A stretch of 63,711 bases of DNA from Lachnospiraceae bacterium UBA3273 (GTDB taxonomy: Bacteria; Bacillota; Clostridia; Lachnospirales; Lachnospiraceae), in assembly GCA_002362385.1 (NCBI GenBank), contig DEUB01000060.1, positions 473 through 64,183 on the forward strand, in the 5' to 3' direction. Both the position numbers and the translations under genes were made by a program. The stretch's first letter is position 1. The number at the start of each line of letters is the position of its first letter. Shown one piece after another: positions 9,201 to 18,422 of the stretch. The notes under the pieces were generated by a model, which saw only the letters and a program-made list of their open reading frames with translations, did no database searches and was not told the origin of the DNA.

Positions 9201-11828
9201 ATGGTCTATACGGTTATTAATATATTTCAGATTGCCGGGGTGTTGACGGGATTTTTAACCCTTCTTTCCATTGCAAAGAAAAAGGCATCCGAGACCCAGA
9301 AGGTGCTGCTCATTGCCTGTTGCTGCGCCTTTGTAAGCATTCTGGCATATACGCTGGAAATCAACGCCAGATCCCTGGAAGCAATGGTAATGGCGGTCAA
9401 ATTCGGATATGTGGGGAAATGCTATGTACTGTTGTTCTTTTTGATGTTTATGGCATATTATTGTAATATTGATATTCCGAAACTGGTCTTTAGGAGCTTT
9501 CTGGTATTCAATACGGTCATGCTGCTGATCATCATAACCTGCGACCGGCATAAACTTTACTATAAGAGCATCCGCCTTTCCTATGAAGGGCTGTTTCCCC
9601 ATGTGGAACTTGAAAAGGGCGTCTGCTACTGGATGCTGATGGCGGTTATGCTGGGCTTAATGGCATGGTATGTTATCCTTTGCCTGATAGAGGTAAAAAA
9701 GAGGAAAGGGATCGAGAAAAAGCGCCTTTTGCTCCTTTCCTTTTCCGGGCTGATTCCCGGCTATATGCTGACGGTCTATCTGACCGGCATTATGAATATT
9801 CTGGATCCGGTGCCTCTTGGCATTGTGCTTTCCTGTATGCTGCTTACTCTGAACGTAAACAAGTACGGCCTTTTGGATACCATGGAGCTGGCAAGGGAAA
9901 AGATCATTGAAAATACAAAGGACGGGCTTGTCATTCTGGATGCGAGCTATAATCTTTTGTACGCCAATGACGTTGCAAGAGAGCTTTTTCCGGATATTAA
10001 CCAGGCGGAAAGCAGAGAAAAACAGATCAAGGAGATCTTTAAGGAAAATCCCAGGGAAGCAGTGGTGGATATTGAGGGGCGCAGTTATGAGATCCGCGTT
10101 TCCCGTATAGAGGACGATAACAATGCGGATACCGTCAGAGGCTATCTGGCGTGGATCTTTGATATGACCTTTGTCAATCATTATACGGAAGAAATGATAC
10201 GCTTAAGGCAGGAGGCGGAGAAGGCCAATCTGGCAAAGACCTCCTTTTTAGCTCATATGTCCCATGAGATCAGGACCCCTATGAATGCCATCATCGGATT
10301 TTCCGATCTTTGCCTGAATAACGGGGATGAGGGAGAGATAAAGGAATATGTGCAAAGCATCAGGGAATCGGCAGGCACCCTGATGGTTCTGATCAACGAG
10401 GTTTTGGATATTTCCAAGATCGAATCCGGGAAGATCGTCCTGACCGACGTGGCTTACAGCATGAAGGAACTGATGAAAGAAGTGATCTCCGCCATTATTC
10501 CCCAGATCAACGCGAAGCATCTGACCTTCCGCTATCTGCTTGAAAAGGATGTTCCCGTTATGCTCAAAGGGGATAAGAAGGAAATAAGGCATATTATGTC
10601 CAATCTTTTATCCAATGCGGTAAAATATACAGCGGAAGGGACCATTCTCTTTAAGGTCAAGGAAATAGAGCGCAAAGACAGGAAGACCCTGCTGGAGATC
10701 ATCGTAAAGGATACGGGGATCGGCATTAAGGAGGAAAACCGGGAACAGATCTTTGACAGATTTGAGCGCTTTGACGTAAAAAAGAACTATGCTGTGGAAG
10801 GAACAGGTCTGGGCTTGTCCATTGTGAAAGATCTGGTACAGCTGATGGACGGCTCCATAGAAGTGGAGAGCGTATACGGAGAGGGCAGCCTTTTCCGGGC
10901 CAGGATATGGCAGGAGGTTTTGGACGAAAGAAAGGGAGAGTCATACCGCGGCTCAAACTGCGACGATATAAAATATACATTGGAACAGCTGAAAAATGCG
11001 GTCTACGGAAACCGGGGAAAAAGAAAGCGGCGCTCCATTCGTTTTCCGGGGGCTAAGGTTTTGGTGGTAGATGATAATCAGGTCAATCTGAAAGTGGCAT
11101 CCGGCCTGTTGAAATTATACGGCATTGATGCAGAACTGGCGGAATCCGGGGAAGAATGTCTTAATGCGGTAAAAAAACAAACCTATGATATTATATTTAT
11201 GGATCAGATGATGCCCGGCATGGACGGCGTGGAGACCTTATCAAGGCTGAGGGAAATAAAAAAGGGAAATAAGAGCACGCCTGTTATAGCCTTGACGGCA
11301 AATGCCCTTGTAGGGGTAAAGGAGGAAATGCTGGAAGAGGGATTTGATGATTTTCTGGGTAAGCCCATGGATCTGACGGAGCTGGAAAACGTCCTTATCA
11401 GATTTTTGAAGGAGCTGCAGGAAGAAATGCCGGAAGCCGGGAGGGAAGAGACCGGCTTTGCCGCAGAAACTGCCGGAAGGTATGAGAGCCTGATCAGGAA
11501 AGGAATTGACGTGCAGGCGGGTATTGAACTTTGCGGGGGAGAGGAAAGCTATTTGGAGGTCTTAAAGGCTTTTGTGACAAATGCGCCGGTGCAGCAGAGG
11601 AGCTTATCCCAGTCGCTTAAGCTGGGGGATTACAGGAGATATACCGTGTCGGCCCATGCCTTAAAAAGCGCGGCGGCGTCCATAGGGGCGTTAAAGCTGT
11701 CGGAAATTTCAAGGATGCATGAGGAAGCGGGAAACAAAGAAAACATTGCGTATATCAACGAGGATTTCGTAAACCTGATAGAGGAATACGGGGAAATCGT
11801 AAAGGCCATAGAAATGAGGGAGGCATAG
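9201..11828 (+). CDS. Hybrid sensor histidine kinase with 7TM sensor, receiver and Hpt domains
   Basis: Multi-step phosphorelay protein of 875 aa. Residues 1-225 form a seven-helix N-terminal membrane sensor of the kind often found in Firmicutes kinases. A short PAS-like segment (LVILDASYNLLYANDVARELF) follows. Next are HisKA with His355 in AHMSHEIRTPMNAIIGFSDL, HATPase_c with N, G1 and G2 boxes (NLLSNAVKYT, KDTGIGIKEEN, GTGLGLSIV), a receiver with Asp668 in IIFMDQMMPGMDG, and Hpt with His819 in AHALKSAAASIG. All phosphotransfer residues are present, so it could run a complete relay, but no output regulator is adjacent. It ends 3 bp before a glycosyltransferase start, suggesting a shared operon with envelope lipid genes. 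Confidence 0.93.
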   Translation: MVYTVINIFQIAGVLTGFLTLLSIAKKKASETQKVLLIACCCAFVSILAYTLEINARSLEAMVMAVKFGYVGKCYVLLFFLMFMAYYCNIDIPKLVFRSFLVFNTVMLLIIITCDRHKLYYKSIRLSYEGLFPHVELEKGVCYWMLMAVMLGLMAWYVILCLIEVKKRKGIEKKRLLLLSFSGLIPGYMLTVYLTGIMNILDPVPLGIVLSCMLLTLNVNKYGLLDTMELAREKIIENTKDGLVILDASYNLLYANDVARELFPDINQAESREKQIKEIFKENPREAVVDIEGRSYEIRVSRIEDDNNADTVRGYLAWIFDMTFVNHYTEEMIRLRQEAEKANLAKTSFLAHMSHEIRTPMNAIIGFSDLCLNNGDEGEIKEYVQSIRESAGTLMVLINEVLDISKIESGKIVLTDVAYSMKELMKEVISAIIPQINAKHLTFRYLLEKDVPVMLKGDKKEIRHIMSNLLSNAVKYTAEGTILFKVKEIERKDRKTLLEIIVKDTGIGIKEENREQIFDRFERFDVKKNYAVEGTGLGLSIVKDLVQLMDGSIEVESVYGEGSLFRARIWQEVLDERKGESYRGSNCDDIKYTLEQLKNAVYGNRGKRKRRSIRFPGAKVLVVDDNQVNLKVASGLLKLYGIDAELAESGEECLNAVKKQTYDIIFMDQMMPGMDGVETLSRLREIKKGNKSTPVIALTANALVGVKEEMLEEGFDDFLGKPMDLTELENVLIRFLKELQEEMPEAGREETGFAAETAGRYESLIRKGIDVQAGIELCGGEESYLEVLKAFVTNAPVQQRSLSQSLKLGDYRRYTVSAHALKSAAASIGALKLSEISRMHEEAGNKENIAYINEDFVNLIEEYGEIVKAIEMREA

Positions 11829-11831
11829 GAA

Positions 11832-12980
11832 ATGAAAGCGTTGATCTTATCCTGTAATACAGGAGGCGGACATAATTCCGCAGGAATGGCCATGAAAGAG
11901 AGGATCGAAGCAGAGGGCGGAGAAGCCTGCTTTTTTGATTATCTGACCCTGGCAGGCGGAAAGGTATCACAGATCGTGGGGGAAGGATATGTAGGCATTG
12001 TAAAAAAGACGCCTTTTCTGTTCGGGCTTATTTACCGGCTGGGGGCATTTGTCAGCAAGATCACGAAGAGGTCGCCGGTTTATTATGTCAATGGTATGAT
12101 GGCAAAGTACCTGCATGCCTTTCTGGAAGAAAATGATTTTGATGTGATACTGATGCCCCATTTATATCCGGCAGAAACCATTACGTACATGAAGAGAAAA
12201 GGGATGCCTCTGCCCCTTACGGCAGCCATTGCCACCGACTATACCTGCATTCCCTTTTGGGGAGAAACGGAATGCGACTATTATATGATCCCACATGAAG
12301 AATTAAAGGATGAATTTATCACGGGGAAGATAGAGGAAGAACAGTTATATCCTTCGGGTATTCCCGTATTTATGAAATGCGCCCAGGCAATGTCCAAAAA
12401 AGAGGCAAAGGGAAAGCTGTATCAAAAGCTGAAATTGGAGATGAAAGAAGAAAAACTGTTTCTGGTGATTGGCGGAAGCATGGGGGCGGGAAATCTGAAG
12501 GCATTGACGAGAGTGATATATCTTTTGAAGAAGCGGACGGACAGGATCGTGGTTGTCTGCGGCAGCAATGAAAGGATAAGGAAAAAGCTGGAACATATTT
12601 TCCGGAAAAAGGACAGCGTGACCGTTTTGGGAAGGACCGATGAAATGCCTTTGTTTATGAAGGCCGCAGACGTGGTATATACCAAGCCCGGCGGACTGAC
12701 TTTGACGGAGGCGGCGGTTACGGGATGCGCCCTTGTGCTGACTGCGCCCATCCCCGGCTGTGAAACACAGAACAGACGATTTTTCAGAAGGCACGGGATG
12801 TGCGTCAGCGGAAGAAATATCTATGTCCAGGCGGCAGCAGGCATCCGCTTGTTAAAGGATGAAAAAAAGACGGAAAAGATCATGTGCAACCAGCAGAAAT
12901 TTGTGGCGCGGGATGCATCTTTAAAAATATACCGGTTTATAGAAGAAAAACTGAAAGAGAGAAATAATAAGGAACAATAG
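11832..12980 (+). CDS. MGDG-synthase-like processive diacylglycerol glycosyltransferase
   Basis: GT28-family enzyme that likely transfers sugar to diacylglycerol to make membrane glycolipids. The N-terminal domain has ILSCNTGGGHNSAGMAM, the MGDG-synthase acceptor motif. The C-terminal nucleotide-sugar domain has LVIGGSMGAGN, VVVCGSNERIRKKL and the donor motif TKPGGLTLTEA. Length is 382 aa, as for UgtP-type enzymes. It starts three bases after the hybrid kinase stop and precedes a PlsY-like acyltransferase, consistent with glycerolipid synthesis. UDP-glucose and UDP-galactose cannot be distinguished as donor. Confidence 0.88.
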   Translation: MKALILSCNTGGGHNSAGMAMKERIEAEGGEACFFDYLTLAGGKVSQIVGEGYVGIVKKTPFLFGLIYRLGAFVSKITKRSPVYYVNGMMAKYLHAFLEENDFDVILMPHLYPAETITYMKRKGMPLPLTAAIATDYTCIPFWGETECDYYMIPHEELKDEFITGKIEEEQLYPSGIPVFMKCAQAMSKKEAKGKLYQKLKLEMKEEKLFLVIGGSMGAGNLKALTRVIYLLKKRTDRIVVVCGSNERIRKKLEHIFRKKDSVTVLGRTDEMPLFMKAADVVYTKPGGLTLTEAAVTGCALVLTAPIPGCETQNRRFFRRHGMCVSGRNIYVQAAAGIRLLKDEKKTEKIMCNQQKFVARDASLKIYRFIEEKLKERNNKEQ

Positions 12981-13012
12981 CGGGGGATAATAATAGAAAG
13001 GAATGAGCATTG

Positions 13013-13609
13013 ATGAAGACACTTTGGATCATAATCGGCGGCTATCTGCTGGGAAGCATATTGTTCGGAAAAATTTTTTTAAAGCTTTTGAAGGATAAGG
13101 ATATACGCAAAGAGTCATCTGACGGAAATCCCGGAACTTTTAATGCTTTTGCAGAAGGAGGAATGCTCTGCGGCGTGCTGACCCTTTTGTGCGATCTGGG
13201 AAAGGGAGCGCTTCCGGTATTCCTCTATCTGAAACTTAACGGACAGGAGCCCTTGGGAATGACGCTCGCCTTCGTTATGCTCGCACCGGTATTAGGCCAT
13301 GCATTTCCTGTTTATACAGGGTTTAAAGGGGGCGGAAAGGCCATTGCGGTCAGCTTTGGCGTGCTGCTCGGATTTTTCCCTTATTTGATCCCGGCGCTGA
13401 TCCCGGCAGTTTTTTATCTGCTCTATTCGGCCCTTAAAGTGCAGCCTCATTCCAAAAGGAGCATCCTTACCTTTTCGTGCAGTATCGCTGCGGCTTTGTT
13501 TTTGTTAAAGGAATCTGCGATCAAGCTGGGAATGACGTTTATCAGTTCGGTTGTTGTGGCAAGACACATTTCTTCTGAAAAACTGTGCAGGGAGAAAAAT
13601 TTTTCATAG
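13013..13609 (+). CDS. PlsY-like glycerol-3-phosphate acyltransferase
   Basis: Membrane acyltransferase of the PlsY type, which acylates glycerol-3-phosphate from acyl phosphate. Motifs: GSILFGKIF with DIRK at the N-terminus, GNPGTFNAF in place of the usual GNIGATN, LLCDLGKGALPV, and GHAFPVYTGFKGGGKAIA matching the GHxFPxxxxFKGGKG motif. Several transmembrane helices are present. A TTG three bases upstream is an alternative start. The altered GNPGTFN motif suggests a divergent paralog, so a housekeeping plsY may exist elsewhere. It follows the glycosyltransferase by about 30 bp. Confidence 0.78.
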   Translation: MKTLWIIIGGYLLGSILFGKIFLKLLKDKDIRKESSDGNPGTFNAFAEGGMLCGVLTLLCDLGKGALPVFLYLKLNGQEPLGMTLAFVMLAPVLGHAFPVYTGFKGGGKAIAVSFGVLLGFFPYLIPALIPAVFYLLYSALKVQPHSKRSILTFSCSIAAALFLLKESAIKLGMTFISSVVVARHISSEKLCREKNFS

Positions 13610-13638
13610 GTATAAAATGCCTTCATTTACAAATAATA
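13610..13638 (+). promoter_or_regulatory. Possible sigma-G-type promoter of spoVT
   Basis: GTATA at 13610-13614 and AATAATA at 13632-13638 with a 17-bp spacer match the known sigma-F/G pattern (G-H-A-T-R and CATnnTA) except for one base in the -10 box. spoVT is a forespore gene in Bacillus. The call is tentative. Confidence 0.35.
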
Positions 13639-13687
13639 GTATCACGCGATAAGAGAAATAATGATTGATAGATGGAGGAATTTTAAT

Positions 13688-14233
13688 ATGAAAGCTACGG
13701 GTATAGTCAGGAGAATTGATGATCTGGGGCGCATCGTCATTCCCAAGGAAATCAGAAGGACACTGCGTATCAGAGAAAGCGACCCTCTGGAAATTTTTAC
13801 CGGAAGGGAAGGAGAGATCGTTCTAAAAAAATATTCGCCCATCGGGGAAATGAGTTCTTTTGCAAAACAATATGCGGAAAGCCTGGCACAGGTTTCCGGA
13901 AAAGTGGCGCTGATCGCAGACAGGGATCAGTTCATCGCTACGGCAGGAGGGGGAAAGGCTTTTAGCGGAAAGGGATTGAGCAGGCATTTGGAGGATGCGC
14001 TGGAAAGACGGGAAACCATTCTGGCAGGGAAAGGCGAGAAGCAGTTTTTGGAGATCACGCCGGAGATCCAGGATGCCTACGAACAGGAAATGATCGCGCC
14101 TATCATCTGTGAAGGAGACGTGATCGGTGCAGTCATTCTCTTGGAAACCGATGATAAAGGGAAAATGGGGGAAGTGGAAAAGAAGCTTGCCCAGTCCGCG
14201 GCGGCATTTCTGGGCAGGCAGATGGAACAGTAA
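13688..14233 (+). CDS. spoVT: Stage V sporulation regulator SpoVT
   Basis: Forespore transcription factor that modulates late sporulation genes. It starts at 13688, where TGGAGG sits about 9 bp upstream and the protein begins MKATGIVRRIDDLGRIVIPKEIRRTL, the AbrB-type swapped-hairpin DNA-binding domain. Residues about 55-178 form the GAF-like C-terminal domain typical of SpoVT (KVALIADRDQFIATAG and the region around DVIGAVILLETDD). At 181 aa it matches the family. A strong terminator follows at 14261. Confidence 0.95.
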   Translation: MKATGIVRRIDDLGRIVIPKEIRRTLRIRESDPLEIFTGREGEIVLKKYSPIGEMSSFAKQYAESLAQVSGKVALIADRDQFIATAGGGKAFSGKGLSRHLEDALERRETILAGKGEKQFLEITPEIQDAYEQEMIAPIICEGDVIGAVILLETDDKGKMGEVEKKLAQSAAAFLGRQMEQ

Positions 14234-14260
14234 ATACAAAACAATTATGAAAAAAACGTG

Positions 14261-14290
14261 AAAAATGGAGTGGAATACTCCATTTTTTTC
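14261..14290 (+). terminator. Rho-independent terminator after spoVT
   Basis: AAAAATGGAGT at 14261-14271 pairs with ACTCCATTTTT at 14277-14287 around a five-base loop and runs into a T tract. The A tract on the 5' side could let it work in both directions. Confidence 0.85.
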
Positions 14291-14420
14291 TGTTTTATGA
14301 TAACATAATTATGACTGCGGTTTTATTATGGAAAAAGATGCGGATCCGTATCTGCGTCATAACCCAAAAGCGGAGTCGGTAAAAAGGAAAAAAATCAGGG
14401 GAAACAGGCGGCATTTAATT

Positions 14421-17303
14421 ATGAAAAACTGTATGATCAAAACAACGTTAAGAGAGATCAAAAGCAGCTTCGGACGCTATCTGGCCATTATGTCCATTGT
14501 GGCGCTGGGAGTGGGATTTTTTGCAGGGCTTAGGGTAACCACGCCCGCCATGGTAAGGGCGGGGGACAAGTATACAAGGGAAAACGCCCTGTACGATTAC
14601 CGGCTGTTGAATACTTTGGGCTTTGAAGAGGAAGATGTAAAGGCTTTTCTTAAAAGCGACGTTGTTCTGGCTGCGGAAGGCAGCGTAACGGAAGACTTTA
14701 TCTGCGGGACGGATTCGGGAGAGGCTTATGTGATCAAGGCCCATTCCCTTACAGAGAATGTGAACCGCACGGCTTTAAAAGAAGGCCGCCTGCCGGAAGC
14801 GGATAATGAATGTGTACTGGACAGCCGCGCCCTGGCTTTGTCGGGTCTGACAGAGCTTTCCCTAGGAGATGAAATAAAATTCAGCGACAGCAATACACAG
14901 GATACCTTTGATGCCTTTACTTATGACGCCTATAAGGTGGTAGGGTTTGTGGATTCGCCTTATTATCTCAATTACGAAAGAGGTACCTCCAATCTGGGAA
15001 GCGGAAAGGTAAGCGCTTTTATATACATACCGGTAGGGGGATTTACGGCGGAATATTATTCTGAGATCTTCGTTTCGTTAAAGGATGAAGAGGGGATTTT
15101 TACAGATGAATATGATGACCTGATCAATGAAACGGAGGATGAAATGACCGCTATCTGCGAGGCTTCGGCCATGAGGCGGTATGATTCCATTATGGAAGAG
15201 GCTAACGGGGAACTGGATGACGCCCAGAAAGAACTGGATGACGCCAAAAAGGAACTGGCGGATAAGAGCGAAGAGGCGGAAAAGGAGTTAGCGGATGCTT
15301 ATAAAGAGCTGACGGACGGGGAGCAGGAACTGGATGATGCCGAAAAGGAATTGAATGCCAGGGAGAGGGAATTAAATGCTCAGGAAGAGAATCTTCTTGC
15401 CGTTCCTGAGCCCATGAGGCCTGCGGAGGCCGTGGCGGCCATTGAAGGCGGAAGGGCGCAGATTAGGAGCGGAAGGGGCAAAATAGCGGATTCGAGGAAG
15501 GAAATCGAAGAAGGGTGGGAGGATTACGAGGAGGCAAAAGCGGAATTTGATGAAGAGATAGCCGATGCCGAAAAGAAGATTGACGACGCCCAGGCGGAAC
15601 TGGACGACGCCAGGAAAGAGGTGGAGGACATCGAGGAGCCGGACAGCTTTGTCTTAAAAAGAGACAGCAACATAGGTTATGTCTGCTTTGAAAATGATTC
15701 CGACATTGTGCGTTCCATTTCCACGGTATTTCCCCTGTTTTTCTTTCTGGTGGCGGCTTTGGTCTGCATGACTACCATGAGCCGTATGGTGGAGGAGCAG
15801 AGGACGCAGATCGGCGTGCTGAAGGCTTTGGGCTACAGCGGCGCCAGGATCATGGGGAAATATGTCTTTTATGCGGGGAGTGCGGCGATCGTAGGCGGTG
15901 TTGCAGGATTTTGCTTCGGCAGTTATCTGTTCCCGGAGGTCATCTGGTCGGTTTATGATCTGATGTACGGTTTTGCCCCCGTTGAGTATTTATTCGATAT
16001 GCCTTTATTCGTTCTTTCCATGGGAGCAGCCCTTCTGTGTTCCGTGGGAGCCACTTATTTTACCTGCCGGGTAGAGCTTTTGAGCACGGCGGCGGATCTG
16101 ATCCGTCCCAAAGCGCCCAAGAACGGAAAAAGGATTTTCTTGGAGCGGCTTACTTTTATCTGGAACAGGCTCAAGTTTTTACAGAAGGTATCCATCAGGA
16201 ATCTTTTCCGCTATAAAAGGCGTTTCTTTATGATGGTCATAGGGATCGGAGGCTGTACGGCGCTTTTGGTAACGGGATTCGGCATCAAGGATTCCATAGG
16301 CGGCACTGTTGATAAGCAGTATGACGAGATACAGACCTATGATGTGCTGGTTTCCTTTGACAAGGGACTGACGGAAGGACAGAAAGAGGCTTTTGCAGAA
16401 GAGATAGAAGAGGTGTCCGACGGATTCCTCTGCGTCAGGGAGGAAGCGGTCAACTTACAGACCGGTAAAGGGGACAAGGAATGTACGCTGGTCATTCCCG
16501 AAAATGTGGAAAGCCTTGGCGATTTTCTGGATCTGCATACAGCCGGAGGGGAAGACATCCCCTTTCCCGAAAAGGGAGAAGCAGTTCTTACCCGTAAAAT
16601 GGCGGATAAGTGCAATTTAAAAACGGGAGATACCCTTGTTTTCAGGGATGACGATATGAATACTTTTACCTGCACTATCAGCGGCATCAGTGAAAATTTT
16701 GTATACAATTACGTATATATCAATGGGGAAACCTATGAAGAGAGCGTGTCAAAGGAGCCGGAATTTGCCCATGCATTTTTGCGTATCAAAGAAGAGCTGG
16801 ATCTGCATGAAGCGGCGGCGCTGGTAACGGAAGCTGACCATGTCAGCGGCGTATCGGTAAACCAGGACTTCAGGGAGCGGTTTGACAATATGATGAAAAG
16901 TCTTAACTATATCGTCTTATTGATCATCGTATGTGCAGGAGCTTTGGCTTTTATCGTTCTCTATAATCTGACAAATATCAATATTACGGAGCGCATCAGG
17001 GAAATTGCCACCATCAAGGTCTTAGGTTTTTATCCCGGGGAGACCGCTTCCTATGTCTTTAAGGAAAACTTTGCCTTAACGGCCATAGGCGCAGGTATCG
17101 GGCTTTTGCTGGGAGTTGCCCTTCATAAGTTTGTTATGTTTAACATCGATATTGACGCGGTAGCTTTTGATGAACGCATTACGGCCTTCAGTTTTGTTTT
17201 AAGTTTCCTCATTACGTTTTTGTTTACGGCATTTGTGGATGTGGTCATGTATTTTAAGCTGGATAAGATCAATATGGTGGAATCCCTGAAATCTATAGAA
17301 TAA
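14421..17303 (+). CDS. FtsX/MacB-type ABC transporter permease with coiled-coil insert
   Basis: Large permease with a first transmembrane helix (SSFGRYLAIMSIVALGVGFFAGL), a big extracellular domain, and two FtsX-type three-helix blocks: near residues 435-545 (FPLFFFLVAALVCMTTMSRM) and at the C-terminus (YIVLLIIVCAGALAFIVLYNL). Before the first block lies a long Glu/Asp/Lys coiled coil with repeated ELDDA units (about 15200-15640). The start at 14421 (MKNCMIKTTLREIKSSFGRY) fits the family better than the upstream in-frame ATG at 14328, which has no clear ribosome site. No ATP-binding subunit is adjacent, so its partner must lie elsewhere. It probably belongs to a lipoprotein, peptide-resistance or mechanotransmission type exporter. 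Confidence 0.85.
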   Translation: MKNCMIKTTLREIKSSFGRYLAIMSIVALGVGFFAGLRVTTPAMVRAGDKYTRENALYDYRLLNTLGFEEEDVKAFLKSDVVLAAEGSVTEDFICGTDSGEAYVIKAHSLTENVNRTALKEGRLPEADNECVLDSRALALSGLTELSLGDEIKFSDSNTQDTFDAFTYDAYKVVGFVDSPYYLNYERGTSNLGSGKVSAFIYIPVGGFTAEYYSEIFVSLKDEEGIFTDEYDDLINETEDEMTAICEASAMRRYDSIMEEANGELDDAQKELDDAKKELADKSEEAEKELADAYKELTDGEQELDDAEKELNARERELNAQEENLLAVPEPMRPAEAVAAIEGGRAQIRSGRGKIADSRKEIEEGWEDYEEAKAEFDEEIADAEKKIDDAQAELDDARKEVEDIEEPDSFVLKRDSNIGYVCFENDSDIVRSISTVFPLFFFLVAALVCMTTMSRMVEEQRTQIGVLKALGYSGARIMGKYVFYAGSAAIVGGVAGFCFGSYLFPEVIWSVYDLMYGFAPVEYLFDMPLFVLSMGAALLCSVGATYFTCRVELLSTAADLIRPKAPKNGKRIFLERLTFIWNRLKFLQKVSIRNLFRYKRRFFMMVIGIGGCTALLVTGFGIKDSIGGTVDKQYDEIQTYDVLVSFDKGLTEGQKEAFAEEIEEVSDGFLCVREEAVNLQTGKGDKECTLVIPENVESLGDFLDLHTAGGEDIPFPEKGEAVLTRKMADKCNLKTGDTLVFRDDDMNTFTCTISGISENFVYNYVYINGETYEESVSKEPEFAHAFLRIKEELDLHEAAALVTEADHVSGVSVNQDFRERFDNMMKSLNYIVLLIIVCAGALAFIVLYNLTNINITERIREIATIKVLGFYPGETASYVFKENFALTAIGAGIGLLLGVALHKFVMFNIDIDAVAFDERITAFSFVLSFLITFLFTAFVDVVMYFKLDKINMVESLKSIE

Positions 17304-17430
17304 CGATCATGCAAAGAGAAAAACAAAGGAATGGGAAAGTGCGGAAACGGGATATTCTATATATCCATGGGATTTTTGTTTAAAAAAGAAATGAACTGCT
17401 GTAGATAAAATGTAGAAAATTATCATTTAT

Positions 17431-17464
17431 ACTCTCCATGTAAATACATGGAGGGTATTTTTTA
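17431..17464 (+). terminator. Hairpin terminator in the 17304-17729 gap
   Basis: A 12-bp stem, 17431-17442 with 17445-17456 (ACTCTCCATGTA and TACATGGAGGGT, one G-T wobble), closes on a two-base loop and is followed by ATTTTTTAT. It lies about 130 bp after the permease stop. The rest of the gap is AT-rich and shows no convincing gene. Confidence 0.8.
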
Positions 17465-17729
17465 TGGATACTGCAATTGCTGTTTTTATCTTCTCCACCT
17501 ATTCAAAATAATAATATAGGTATACGTTAATTACAAGGATTTCCATAAAAATTGAACTATTAAAAACGGTCTGCCAGCAGGATGCAGGAGGATGTTACAA
17601 AAATGTAAGCCGGGGGAAACAAAATGCAAGATGAATGAATGGAAAGCCCGTAAGAATATTTCTATAATTATTTTATTATTAAAATATAAAAGGGAAGTAT
17701 TTCGGCGTATCAAGGCTGTATGGAGGATT

Positions 17730-18422
17730 ATGATAAAAGAACAAATAATACCAAAGCGAATGTGGCTGCCGTTATTCCTTGGCATTGTATTTAATAGTGC
17801 AGTTTATTATGGGACAAGGATGTTGACGGGGGACAGGATCCATTATGACCTTTCAACCGCTCTGGATGAGAGTATTCCCTTTGTGCCGTGGACGATCATC
17901 ATATATCTGGGGTGCTACCTGTTCTGGGTCATAAATTATATTATCGGATGCAGGCAGGATGAGCAGACTGCATTCCGTTTTATCAGCGCCGATCTTTTTG
18001 CCAAGGCGATCTGCCTTCTGTGTTTTCTTGTATTACCCACTACAAATACAAGACCCGTTATAGAAGGTTCTTCCATATGGGAAGAGGGCATGCGGCTGTT
18101 ATACAGGATAGATGCGGCGGATAATCTGTTTCCTTCCATCCATTGTCTTACAAGCTGGTTTTGCTATATTGCGGTAAGGAAAAACAGAAAAATATCTGAA
18201 GGATACAGATATTTATCCCTCTTTATCGCTTTAAGCATCTGTATGTCCACCCTAACTACAAAGCAGCACGTCATAGTCGATGTGGCCGGAGGGATCGGGC
18301 TTTCCGAGATCAGCTATTTTCTGGTGGAAAAAACCGGGTTTGCGCGCCGGTACAGAAGCGCCGTATTAAAAATATTCGACAGGATACAGGAAAGGAGGCA
18401 GCGTTTTGTGCAAAAAGATTAA
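17730..18422 (+). CDS. PAP2-family membrane phosphatase or phosphotransferase
   Basis: Multi-pass membrane protein of the PAP2 superfamily. Motifs: TNTRPV (motif 1, without the usual leading Lys), FPSIHCLTSW (motif 2, PSIH instead of PSGH), and STLTTKQHVIVDVAGG (motif 3, with catalytic His and Asp). The PSIH form resembles the IPC-synthase or sphingomyelin-synthase-like branch, so a phospholipid head-group exchange is possible as well as plain phosphatase action. The start is uncertain: 17730 gives 230 aa with GGAGG only 3 bp upstream, while 17592 would add 46 residues. Its stop overlaps the next gene. It is first in a cluster with TVP38, PssA and Psd, all handling phospholipids. Confidence 0.78.
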   Translation: MIKEQIIPKRMWLPLFLGIVFNSAVYYGTRMLTGDRIHYDLSTALDESIPFVPWTIIIYLGCYLFWVINYIIGCRQDEQTAFRFISADLFAKAICLLCFLVLPTTNTRPVIEGSSIWEEGMRLLYRIDAADNLFPSIHCLTSWFCYIAVRKNRKISEGYRYLSLFIALSICMSTLTTKQHVIVDVAGGIGLSEISYFLVEKTGFARRYRSAVLKIFDRIQERRQRFVQKD

